Source: Owenia fusiformis
Lineage: Eukaryota > Annelida > Polychaeta > Sabellida > Oweniidae
Reading direction: 5' to 3'
NCBI GenBank assembly: GCA_903813345.2
Contig: CAIIXF020000006.1
Coordinates: forward strand, 36,669,936 to 36,733,935
DNA: 64,000 nt
Below the pieces are notes generated by a model. The model saw only the letters and a list, made by a program, of their open reading frames with translations, ran no database searches and was not told the DNA's origin. Position 1 is the stretch's first letter, and each line of letters starts with the position of its first letter. The position numbers were made by a program, and so were the translations under genes. Positions 21,332 to 32,700 of this stretch are shown piece after piece.

Positions 21332-24300
21332 ATGAGTGAATTTTGGTTGATATCCGCCCCAGGCGATAAAACCTGCCAAATGACATGGGATCGAATGAAC
21401 ATGGCTACTACAAAACAGAACAACCTTTCCCTCAACACAAAATTCCATATGCCAGATTTGAAAGTTGGGACATTAGATGTTCTTGTTGGTCTATCCGATG
21501 ACCTTGGTAAACTAGACACCTACTGTGAAGGGTAAATATTCATCTAAACTAATGTTTGTTACCAATTGTTGTCTTTTTACTCAAGCTTCTACAGCTACTT
21601 TTTGGATTATTTAATCTATTGCTCTTTGGTATCTAACTCATACCTGGAAATAATGTATGGCTACTTCAATTGAACATTATGCAGATACTTTTTTGATTTC
21701 AAACACTAAAACTGCTAATAATCAGTCATACATGTTATTTAAGAAATATAGACCAAAGAGCTGGGGTAATATCGTTGAATACACCCCGCAGGGCTAAGCA
21801 CAAATGTTCTCTGTACCCCGAACGACCAAAGGGAGTGAGGAGTTCGAAAGCTTTTGTGCCTAGCCCTAAGGGGTGTATTCGACGATATTACCCCTGCTCT
21901 GAAGTCTATATTACGATTCGAACATGAAAACTAACCAAAATGTTTTGAATATTCATTATGGTCCACCACTATTACGACCTGCCATTATGACGTCACACAT
22001 TATACGTATTACCAGGGGTATTCTTCGCGAATATGCACCGGGTAAAATGTTGACTTTGTTTACAGTTTATAGAAGGCGTGAATACAGTCATGTTCGAATA
22101 TACTATATAGTCATATTTACCTTAGTTCTATGTACTGGATCATCTTACGGTGGTATGCTCTGTAACATAAAATACAATATAGGAGTGGCCTCTGTTCATT
22201 GTTTTACAAAGATCTAATCTTTTTGAGGAGTTTACTACATTCATTGCATATTATTTTATTCCATATTACTCGCAAATTAGATCTATGGACTTGCATTACT
22301 GAAAGCGATTCATCATGTCATCATAATTATGTTATCATATCATGAAATATTATGTTATCATATCATGAAATATTATGTTATCATATCATGAAATATTATT
22401 CCAGTATTGCTAGAAAGGTATCTGCTTACCTTGGAGACGTTCTTGAAGAAAATAAAGATAAACTACAAGAAAATCTTCTAGCAAATGGAAGTAAGTACAG
22501 TACCAACTAAAAGGTGGCACTGCTGATTTGAATTTTGAATTATAATTTGTGTAAGGATAACTTGTACATGTATTATCTCATTATATATTGTGCATGGATG
22601 TCATTTGAATCTGGTCGAATGTTAAGAGTTTTGGCTCTTTTCTAGATATTAAATTTAATGCTATAAAAATTGTTTTTCAGTGGATCTAGCAACTTACCTG
22701 ACTCGCTTCCAATGGGACATGGCCAAGTACCCAATAAAGCAGTCGTTAAAGAACATATGTGATATCATAAGCAAGGTAGATTCATCATTAATGGGATTTA
22801 AGACAATGTTTGTCATTTTGGCCTTGTTTGAAAACACATTTTCACCACATGTTTTTTCGTTGAAAGTTTTGAAATTCAAAATAACTATTAGTACATGTCG
22901 TACAGTATAGTAAAAAATTACATGCTTTACATATTAAAAGTTGTCAATTTTGAATTTAGAATTTCATATTACTTTTAAATTTGTTTTAATTTAATTTAAA
23001 TTTGTTGTCTTACACAGCAAGTCAACCAAATAGACCAAGATTTAAAACAGAAGGCTAGTGCATATAATAACCTAAAGGGCAACCTGCAATCGCTGGAGAG
23101 GAAGGCTACTGGTAACCTACTCACCAGGAATCTGGGGGACCTCGTCAAGAAAGAAGACTTCGTACTTGGCTCTGAGTACCTAACTACACTCCTCGTTGTC
23201 ATTCCTAAGTAAACCCGCTTTTTTTTTATTACACTTATTCTGCCTGTTTCAAAATAGCCAGCATAAGCCGTAAAATCAAAAACTACTTTTAATCGTACTG
23301 CTGAAATTAATATACTGTGTTTGTGTCCGTAATGGCACTAGTTTTAACCTTATTTTGGTTAAATAAACTTTCTATTGGATTATAAAATGTTGTTCTTTTT
23401 CCCGGGTACCAACAGCTCTATTAGCTCTTATTGACAGTGTATCGAGTAGAACTCTGTAAATATTGTTTGACGTCTGAAGAATGTCCTGCATCATTAGAAC
23501 TTTAGTATGTTGAAAGCCTTTGTTGTGTTAAATGATAACTTAATTTTTTGCAGAATGAACGTAGATGATTGGTTCAATTGTTATGAGAAACTAACAGACA
23601 TGGTGGTACCAAAGTCATCCAGGTAAGAGCATCTTTAAGCATAGTAGGCTTTTACGAGAGGGTCAGTGGCTGGGTGAATTTCAGATCTTTTTATTTGGGG
23701 CCAAATTGTAGGGGGCGCTTCCGCTTGATGTCATTTACTTTAACAAGTGTGGCAGCAACTGAGTATTTTTATTTCAGAGCCACATTGTAGGGGGCACCAC
23801 CTTCTCTGATTCATTGCCAGACCTAGAACTCTTGAAAATAACTCAAAATAACCCCAAGACCTTTCTCAAGGAGAAACTTTGGGCATGAAGCTATTTTCTA
23901 AATCCATCTACCTAGAAGTAGTGTCTATCATTGAGATATTGAAATTCATTGATTTTTTGTTGAATATAGGATCTCATTATATCATTGTTATATGATTGGT
24001 AAAAACTGGGTCACATGTCACACGATATGAAAGATCAGATGATTTTCACTAGCCATGCTGTGAAAAACAGACAAAATCTGGCACTCCTTGGAATTCTGAG
24101 AGAAATTTATTTTGTCCAGTCATGGCAGGTGTAAACAGAGGTTCAAATCTATATGTATGCACTATTGTTCGTTGTAATAAATATTTTATAGGATTGTCTT
24201 TGAAGATAATGAGAGTGCTTTGCTGAATGTGACTTTGTTTACAAGAGTTGTGGATGAATTCAAGCACCACTGTCGGGAGAAAAAGTAAGTACAGGTTGAG

Positions 24301-27300
24301 CCAAAAAATGTAAATAAATAAAATGTTAATAATTCAGCCATTCAGCATTGCTCTCAAGGTTTACAGGGTGTCCAATAAATAAGGTGAAAGATATTGTAAC
24401 TTTCTTAATATTGCACCAATCTTGTTGAAGTTTTCAAAGTTTGTAGCCCAAACCTTTTTACCTTTATTCTGTGAATTTAAAGCGTCTTCTATTTGAATCG
24501 TGCCATTATGACTGTAAACCCATGATGAATGACTTACTTATTATGAAGATTTCTTTGGGTTACATATGTAATACGTTCAAAATAAAAACAAAATTTTGAT
24601 TTCTAGCTAAGTTAATTCAGACTACATGTATGTTGAGGTTAACGCTTGGGAAGAAATGTCAGAAATCTTTATCTATCATGAAAAAATATAGATTATGTAA
24701 CTTTCCATATTTTTAGATTCATTGTGCGTGACTTTGTCTATAACGAGGAAGAACTGGCTGCTGGGAAAAATGAACTCACCAAATTAGCCTCCGATAAAAA
24801 GAAGTCATTTGTAAGTTTGCACATTTTTAAATAATTGTATTGATTCATCATGATTGACATTTAAATCTCAGTTGTTGACCTAAGAATGATGACTGCCTAA
24901 TGAGGATCATCATAAATGTTAATGAATTCAGATAAAATTAGAAGATATCCTTTGGTTTTCAAAAAGCTTGTTCTATAACTTTAAGGCCATACGAAGTAGA
25001 TTCTTTGTTTTGCGACCTCTTGCTTGCACGATTTTGAGTAAATCAGAAAAAACAAACACATCCAAATAGCATTTCGCAATGGTCTGAAAGTACCATAGCA
25101 TTTTGTTCAATCAGAATCAGATGAAATGTCGGATAATTTGATTTTGTGTCAAAATTGACAGTGGTATTGATTACTTTGGCATACATTGTGTATTTTCTTA
25201 TTTTTTACCCTTGAATAATAGAGAACAATAATGTTTAAGTATATTGTATAAAATGTATAGATATGTGTTTGTAATCACTGCAAATTGGTCATGTCATCCC
25301 TTTTTATGCCCATGAAAATTTCTCGGCAAACAAGTTTGTGTTTTTTCTTGAGTTTGTGTTTGTTTTCCTTGTACATTTGCATAACTATTTCAAACACTAA
25401 AATTTTTCATATGTTTTAGTATGTAACACAAATGCATAATAGTATATTATAAATCATGTTTATTGGTCTGTTGCAGGGTCCATTAGTTCGCTGGCTTAAG
25501 GTCAATTTCAGTGAGGCATTTACTGCCTGGATACATGTTAAAGCACTCAGAGTTTTTGTAGAGTCAGTATTAAGGTAAGTTTTTAAAGGCCCCATGCAAA
25601 GAAAAATGTTTAAGCTTTGACCAGGTTTAGACATTGTAAAATCAACTTAGCACTTAGTTGAGATAAAAACAGATGTTGGTATGGTTTACCTGTGAACACA
25701 TTTACTGCCTGGATACATGTTAAAGCACTCAGAGTTTTTGTAGAGTCAGTATTAAGGTAAGTTTTTAAAGGCCCCATGCAAAGAAAAATGTTTAAGCTTT
25801 GACCAGGTTTAGACATTGTAAAATCAACTTAGCACTTAGTTGAGATAAAAACAGATGTTGGTATGGTTTACCTGTGAACAAATTTACTGCCTGGATACAT
25901 GTTAAAGCACTCAGAGTTTTTGTAGAGTCAGTATTAAGGAAAGTCTTTAAAGGCCCGATGCAAAGAAAAATGTTTAAGCTTTGACCACGTTTAGACATTG
26001 TACTCGTAAAATCAACTTAGCACTTAGTTCACACAGGAATAGCCTGACAATGGTCGAGTCAGATACCGTTGTCACAAATGGCGGACATAACCGTCCCTTC
26101 AACTCTTTAATCACTTGGTCCTCTTTTCATGGGACTTTATCGTCGCTAATTCTGTGTGTGTGTTAAGCTCGTGTCATGATGTATTATATGAAATCCCAAT
26201 TTCCAAACGGAATTTGAATTTGAAATAATTTACAAAGACAACGGAATATGGTAAGATGTGACAATGGACTATGGTGGATGTATTGTATTGGAATATAAGA
26301 AAATGACAACAGTAAATATACACCTCACAAGAAAAGTCAGAAGAGACACAGCTTTACAGCATGCCACAAATAACATAGTCATTTCTGTATTTAGGTATGG
26401 TCTGCCTGTGAACTTCCAAGCCATGTTACTGAGGCCCCACAAGAAAAATCAGAAGAGACTCCGTGAAGTGCTCACACAGCTTTACAGCATGCCACAAATA
26501 ACAAAGTCATTTCTGTATTTAGGTATGGTCTGCCTGTGAACTTCCAAGCCATGTTACTGAGGCCCCACAAGAAAAGTCAGAAGAGACTTCGTGAAGTGCT
26601 CACACAGCTTTACAGTCACTTGGACAACTCTGCATACTCAGCTGTGGGACTAGAGGTAAATGCACACAAATAGCAAAAAATTAACAACATGCAATAAAAA
26701 TCATTTGCAGGGCTGTAGTCAGAATCCAAAAATAGGCCAGGCAAATGCAAGGAAACACTTGAGCCTAAGAATATTATACTTCTCTGGGACATATTTTTCA
26801 CAGTGAAAAACTGTGACTAGCCTGCCTGCCTCATGGATGGCTATGCCTATGGCTTTTAATCAGTCTATGCATTAAGACCAGTGTTTAGTTCTCTAACGGT
26901 GGACACGTGTATTAGGTCACACCCATAGCCTTGTTCATAGATAAACCCTATCTTTTGAATACTTTGAAAAGTTGAACAAAGCTGACAGAAATAGAGAAAA
27001 TACCAGTATCAGCTCAAAAAAGTATATGTCATGGAATAATCAAATGTCAATCTTGTCATAAACATGTTTTGTTCCTTTACCACACGGCTACCTTGATGAT
27101 ACAATTTCACGATATTACAGTATCCCTAATCTGCAATATGAAAATACATCTGAGGTTTTACCTCATTTTTACTTATTTTGATTTTTAACAATAGACGCAC
27201 AGTGAAAAATCTCCAACATATTTTTACAATAGAATTTTCACGTCCCCATCACAGGTAATGTATTCCTTATTCACATCTAACTGCTACAATGAATCTTGCG

Positions 27301-27413
27301 TGTTTGTTTTCCAGGGCACTATGGATATCCCTGGTCTGAACATGATCCAAGGCGACTATTACCCCTATGTCTACTACAAACTCAATATAGACATGTTAGA
27401 GAGCAAATTCTAG
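21332..27413 (+). CDS. ATP6V1C: V-type proton ATPase subunit C (V1 sector), complete
   Basis: Ten coding exons give 1158 bases, 385 codons plus stop, close to the ~382 residues usual for animals: 21332-21531, 22405-22490, 22681-22775, 23018-23208, 23554-23622, 24192-24284, 24717-24810, 25477-25574, 26523-26655, 27315-27413. All junctions keep frame with GT-AG ends. Diagnostic stretches include [75 protein letters not shown] and MDIPGLN with a YYPYVYYKL end. Subunit C clamps the peripheral stalks to V1 and controls reversible V1-Vo assembly in proton pumping. Odd features: the exon 8 end, the exon 9 start and the stop-codon region are each tandemly duplicated next to the intact copy. Exon 9 has a duplicate acceptor at 26395; using it would break the frame. 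Confidence 0.97.
21745..21912. mobile_element. Foldback MITE in V-ATPase intron 1
   Basis: 168-base near-palindrome: aatatagac, a ctggggtaatatcgt segment and gaatacacccc on the left are mirrored by ggggtgtattcgacgatatt and gtctatatt on the right. Arms are about 70 bases with a short centre. Non-coding. Confidence 0.85.
22328..22396. repeat. 23-bp tandem repeat, 3 copies, just upstream of V-ATPase exon 2
   Basis: Three perfect copies of tatgttatcatatcatgaaa plus tat, ending 8 bases before the exon 2 acceptor (attattccag). It occupies the branch-point/polypyrimidine region, so it is another expansion abutting a splice site, although it contains no exon sequence. Confidence 0.9.
25520..26020 (+). 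repeat. 182-bp tandem triplication of the V-ATPase exon 8 end
   Basis: Each unit starts within exon 8 (tttactgcctggatacatgt), runs through the codons for [13 protein letters not shown] and the donor, and then 120 bases of intron. Copy 1 is the genuine exon end. Copy 2 keeps an intact GTAAGT donor but has no acceptor. In copy 3 the donor is mutated to GAAAGT. The unit ends are followed by the diverged remainder. The extra copies lie downstream of the real exon and should be spliced out with the intron. Confidence 0.95.
26316..26622 (+). repeat. 128-bp tandem duplication of the V-ATPase exon 9 start
   Basis: The unit consists of gccacaaataaca...ctgtatttag acceptor sequence plus the exon 9 beginning ([18 protein letters not shown]). 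A copy at 26395 precedes the genuine exon at 26523, and a further partial copy lies at 26316-26394. The 26395 copy has a valid acceptor but no donor; reading on from it meets a stop soon after entering the genuine exon, because 128 is not a multiple of 3. The genuine exon is the last copy. Confidence 0.94.
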
Positions 27414-27488
27414 AACATGATCCAAGGCGACTATTACCCCTATGTCTACTACAAACTCAATATAGACATGTTAGAGAGCAAATTCTAG
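27339..27488 (+). repeat. Perfect 75-bp duplication of the V-ATPase 3' coding end
   Basis: The 25 final codons (starting aacatgatccaaggcgac and ending ttctag) are repeated immediately after the stop at 27411-27413, with no difference between copies. The second copy falls in the 3' UTR, so the protein is unaffected. Identity suggests a recent event. Confidence 0.97.
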
Positions 27489-28267
27489 AACAATTTACCA
27501 ACACAGAAACTTTAGGCAATATACATAGAGGACAAGTTAGTGATTTTGTTGCCAATCAAGGGGTCCTAAGAGATGGCTATTTCTTGAAGGAATTATCTCT
27601 CTAGCTCCTGAAGCTAACATTTTTAAAAACTGGGCTAGAATCCATTATGAATTACACACACTATTTTTAAGTAACAACCTCTAGTATTTTAATCAATGAA
27701 TGTAACTTTCACATTTGGTCACACAATGCACAAACTAATCTATTTGACTGCCTCATTCAATTGTATTTATTAACATGTGCCGAGTGTCACTCAGATGAGA
27801 CATTTCATGTAATAAAACTGTTACATTCAATATTTATGATGAAAAGGAGGGGTGTCCAAAAATTTATGAACCGTTTGTTACCTGCCTTATTGTGGAAAAA
27901 ATTCATGCACTAGGTCTGTGTAAAGACAAATATTATAAAACTTTTGTTATGAGGAAAATGTTGATATGGTATCTATCTATGATGTTTTGGACAATCTTCA
28001 TGGAAATAAACATGTCAACAATAAAAATGTCAACAAATAACACTGTATATGTATAGAGAACAAATCCCCAAAACTCACTTGATCTTTATTTCTTCTGCAC
28101 AATCATCTCAATATTCTCAACATTCACAAACATTTGTATGAGTATTTATTGAACAGCCCTCGTATTTAGATGCATGTTAATCTTCCAGTTTCTGTGATTT
28201 GAATTTTCAGTTCAATATGAATGTAGGTGATGAACTTATATGCATTCCTAAGAGGTGAATATATATA
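27489..28267. other. V-ATPase 3' UTR and convergent intergenic DNA
   Basis: No coding sequence recognised after the duplicated terminal segment. A candidate poly(A) signal AATAAA-like aataaaactg occurs at about 27812. The intergenic space towards DNAAF1 contains two CAGGGTG MITEs, listed separately. Confidence 0.5.
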
Positions 28268-28484
28268 CAGGGTGACTTCAAAACAAACTGCCCACATTTT
28301 GTAATTAAGATATTACTGGTATAGGACTGTGATACACCACTAGAAAGTGATACACCATTAGAAAGAACAATGATTTCTAACAATATCCTTGATTGACTGA
28401 TATATTTATTAAATAATTACATATTTGCATAACAAATGGTTCAATAAAAAGAAAAAATGTGGACAGTTGTTTTGACTTACCCTG
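28268..28484. mobile_element. CAGGGTG-type foldback MITE, 217 bp
   Basis: The left end cagggtgacttcaaaacaaa plus ctgcccacatttt is mirrored by aaaaatgtggacagttg and tttgacttaccctg on the right, flanked by TA on the left and a TG at the right. Non-coding and small; the termini resemble those of the element at 52776, where TA target duplication can be shown. Confidence 0.85.
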
Positions 28485-28717
28485 TGCATTGTTACTTGTA
28501 TTAAGTTGTATAGTTTAAATAATAGAAAATATAAAGGATGATATATGTATATTGGAGGCTGGTAGAACAGTGAAATATTGTAGAAATGTAGTGTTCTACA
28601 TGAGCCTAGATATAATTGTTGTTGTTGTATGATGTCATAGAACAATTGTACAGCAAATCAATAAAGTGCAATACTAAACGTAAACAAACTTATCAGGTTT
28701 TTGTCCCACATATATAA

Positions 28718-28807
28718 CAGGGTGGTAAAAAAGTGGAAACCATTCTGGAGTAATTTCTCAACAAAGATATGAGGAAAATGCAGGGTTTCCATTTTTTGAC
28801 CACCCTG
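28718..28807. mobile_element. Minimal CAGGGTGG hairpin MITE, 90 bp
   Basis: cagggtggtaaaaaagtgga and aacc are mirrored by ggtttccattttttgaccac and cctg. Arms of about 24 bases enclose only about 40 bases. It is followed by TA. One of the smallest members of the CAGGGTG group here. Confidence 0.85.
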
Positions 28808-29124
28808 TATCTCAAGCAGCTAGCCCAAAAGTCCCTTCAGAGAATAAAGATCACATAATGTATAATTTAATTACTAAGTTTATTTATTTAATTTATTTGT
28901 GTACAGGTACATTACATTCATCTACAAATACAATGTAGAAAAACAAAATATTGACTAAATATTATAAGTAGAAAACAATAAATATGTGTTGGCCAAATGA
29001 CTATTTTATAGCTATCAGAATTATCAGATGACATGGACGGATGGAAAGGAATGCGACTCTTCAAAATCTGGAGTATTCCCTTCAATTCAGTTTACAAATA
29101 TACACCTCTGTGCATTATTCTTAA

Positions 29125-29741
29125 ATAACTTGAATTCCTAAATTCTTGCAGACAGCCATTGCAAAATTTCAATCCAATTAAATATAAATCCTTCTAGCTC
29201 TCCATAAATAACTTGAATTCCTAAATTCTTGCAGACAGCCATTGCAAAATTTCAATCCAATTAAATATAAATCCTTCTAGCTCTCCATTAATAACTTGAA
29301 TTCCTAAATTCTCGCAGACAGTCATTGCAAAATTTCAATAAAATTAAATATAAATTCTTCTAGCTCTCCATTAATAACTTGAATTCCTAAATTCTCACAG
29401 ACAGCCATTGCAAAATTTCTATCCAATTAAATATAAATCCTTCTAGCTCTCCATTATAACTCGAGTCCTAAATTCTCACAGACAGTCATTGCAAAATTTC
29501 AATCCAATTAAATATAAATCCTTCTAACTCTCCATTAATAACTTGAATTCCTAAATTCTCACAGACAGCCATTGCAAAATTTCTATCCAATTAAATATAA
29601 ATCCTTCTAACTCTCCATTAATAACTTGAATTCCTAAATTCTCACAGACAGCCATTGCAAAATTTCAATCCAATTAAATTTCAATCCTTCTAGCTCTCCA
29701 TAAATAACTTGAATTCCTAAATTCTCGCAGACAGCAACATT
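29125..29741 (-). repeat. 83-bp tandem repeat, about 7.5 copies, derived from the DNAAF1 stop region
   Basis: Units begin ataacttgaattcctaaatt and recur at 29125, 29208, 29291, 29374 and so on to 29706. On the minus strand each includes gagctagaaggat and attggattgaaat, matching the last codons of DNAAF1 (ELEGLD then TGA) plus the first 3' UTR bases. The array therefore expanded from the stop-codon region and now forms the 3' UTR. Some units carry a 13-base insertion in the former coding part; one near 29455 is shortened. Confidence 0.93.
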
Positions 29742-32700
29742 TCAATCCAATCCTTCTAGTTCATCATCGATGGGTGGCCTGTCTGCAGTAGAACCTGCAT
29801 TAGCTGCTAAGTCCCAGATCTTTTCCTGTAAAGTTTTCTCTACATCTTTCACAGTCACATTATTATGATCTTTATCATCAGATGTTGCTTTTTGTAAATT
29901 TTGTAACAACTGTTCTGATTGGTTGTTTCCTGGAGCACCCGTGGTATTTGATTGGCTGAGTCTTTGTGAACCTGTTTGTGATTGGTTGTTAATCGAAATG
30001 TCTTCGAAGTCCTCCATTACTTCTATTATAGGTTTATATGTGGCGGATGTCTGTGCTGTTTGTTGTATATCTTCGACGTTCACATCTTCAAGGTCTGGCA
30101 GATCCTGGAAATTTAAATTTCTTATAATGAATTTCAAGAGATTATATGAGTGAGGGTGCATTAAAAAGCCATCATTTAAACTTCAATTATATTTTAAAAT
30201 GTTACATAGACACCGCATTTTCAAAACGCAAGTTTTGTGTCGAAAGAATCCTTTTCATTCAATTGAGTAGAAAATTAGGTGTTCATAGATGTAAAAACTA
30301 TGCATTTTGGAACTGATTTAAATGTATGATAAAACTTGTTTTGACTTGAATCCTGTGGATTGCTTTAAAGTACAAAGTATCCCAGAGTATTTCTTCTTTA
30401 CTGAATGGAAACCAAAGAAATGGGCTAAAATATCTATGTTATCATTGGTAAATATATTTTCAGTGAACTAAGAATCAATTCAATTGTGACTTCTTTAGAG
30501 GCATGAGTTGCCATTTGGAGCAATGAAGCTTTGAGGGCAGTTAACCCCATTGTACTCCATCCTGGTATTAACTTACTGAGGGGTGTGATTGTGTAGCATC
30601 TGATGCAGTTATCTCTTCTATTTCCTCATCTGGTATCTCAGTAATAAGAGTTTGACCAGTTGGTTCTAAGGGCTCCTTTACACGATCTGAATCTAACAAA
30701 ACATGAAAATTGAACAGACGCTGAACAACGAACACCATCCACTTGTGGTGGTGACATAAAAAACATTATTACATGTAGTCATAAAACATGTGATAATTCA
30801 CATTATTTATTGCCAACAATAAAACCCAAACAGTCATTATAAATACAAAGCTGTGCTCCAGGGGGGGGGGGGGGGTTTGAGCAAACTCCCCCTGGTCAAA
30901 AATGCTTTCAAAATCATGCAGTTTTCACCATTCTGAGCACTTTTAAATTCAAGTGATTTTGGCCATTCTTGGGCCAAAGTTGTTAAAAGTGAGCCACCCT
31001 GGAATTTTTCAAACGTGAACCCTAAAATTCTCTTTAAGATAATGTAATACATGAGGAGGGACAGTACTCACCTGAAACTATCTGGCTGAGGAAATCATTA
31101 CTGCTGCTGCCTGGAGACTTTTTCTGCTTGGAGAATATGCTGTCATCCTCCTGTTGACTCCTTCCTGTAATAACTGGCATCTCTTCTAAAGTCTAAAACA
31201 CCAACAGTATGATATCAGTTTAAAGAGGGCAGAGTGGACTCTATTTGCTCAAAAGAAACATCAATATTATTGTTATTGTTTAAGGTAGGCAATTTATGGA
31301 ACAATTTATGGCTGGTTCTCTTTCAGTCTTTGCTCTTTTTCCATGAGCCCTTAGCACATATTTTTAATTTCAATTAGAAACATATATGATAAAATGAATT
31401 CAAATTTTCAACCAAAAAATTTTGACTCAGCTTATCAAGAATTTCATTTGATATCACATGATAAGATTCCATCCAATCAGAAACATCATCATTTGATGTC
31501 ACATGATATGATTTGTCCAATCAGAAGCATCATTTACTGTCACATGATAGATTTTGTCCAATCAGAAACATCATTTGATGCCACATGATATGATTTGTCA
31601 ATCAGAAGCATCATCCTCACCTTCTCAGTTTGCTGTTGATCCTCTTGCATCTTTCTCTCTCCACTGGGGTCATCAACTGTTCCATAAAGCCAATCAACCT
31701 TCTCCTTGTCAACAACAACTGGTTCATCTGGCCTGCCCTCCTTCTCATTTTGTTCCTTTATAGCTTTCTCAAGTCTATCTGCTTCTGCACGCTGGCGAAT
31801 CTCCAACAAAGCTGAAAATTAACACAGATTAGAAAAGATAGGCGTTAACATGCAAAATGTCACCACCTACCATTTATTACAGATGCCGAATGCTGATAAC
31901 AAAAATGTTGGAGACTATAACAAAATGTCACCACTTCTGGAGCTGATATGATAACGGCTAACTTTTCGAGAAATTTTATCACATTGCTGCTATAGGAAGA
32001 GGCTAACGAGGCATTTTCGGGAAAAATAACACTAATGGTGCTTCTTAAAAAGCAGGATAATGTAAAATGTAATGTTTATACATTATATTGGAAGCTGTTT
32101 ACATTTGAAAACAAAATGTCACTACCTACCATTTGTTAAAGATGCTGAACTCTAAAAGCCAATTACCAAATGCCATCAAAAAAAGTTGGAGACCATAACA
32201 AATTTGTACCGAGAAAATTATGGGGTAAAGATAGTAGTTTTGAAGGAAATTCCACATATAGATATGTAACCACAGAGAAATATTTGATGCAGAGACACAA
32301 ATATGGGATGTAAAATTTGATGTTTTCTTACCATCAACACTCTCTTTTATCTTGCGCCTTTCTCTGTTTACCCATTCATCTCTTTCTTTTTTCTCAGCCT
32401 CTACACCTCCTTTTGCCCAAGCCTCAGCACATGCACGGTCTTTGGGGAAAACAGGGCGATCATCTAGGTATGTCAGCTCCTTCTGTAACCAGCAAATGCA
32501 GCTTTATAGACAACTTGGTTCAACACAAGGAATTATGTATAAGGGGTATACTCACTCTAAATGATTTGGGCAGGCATATGCAGCACAGGAAATTTTGGCT
32601 TAGGGCATATACCATGGAACCTAGCCAATGTGAGAGGAATAATACGTGGAAAATTGTCGAAGAGAGAGCCTTTTTTAGTCAAAAAGCAGTTTTTCAATCA

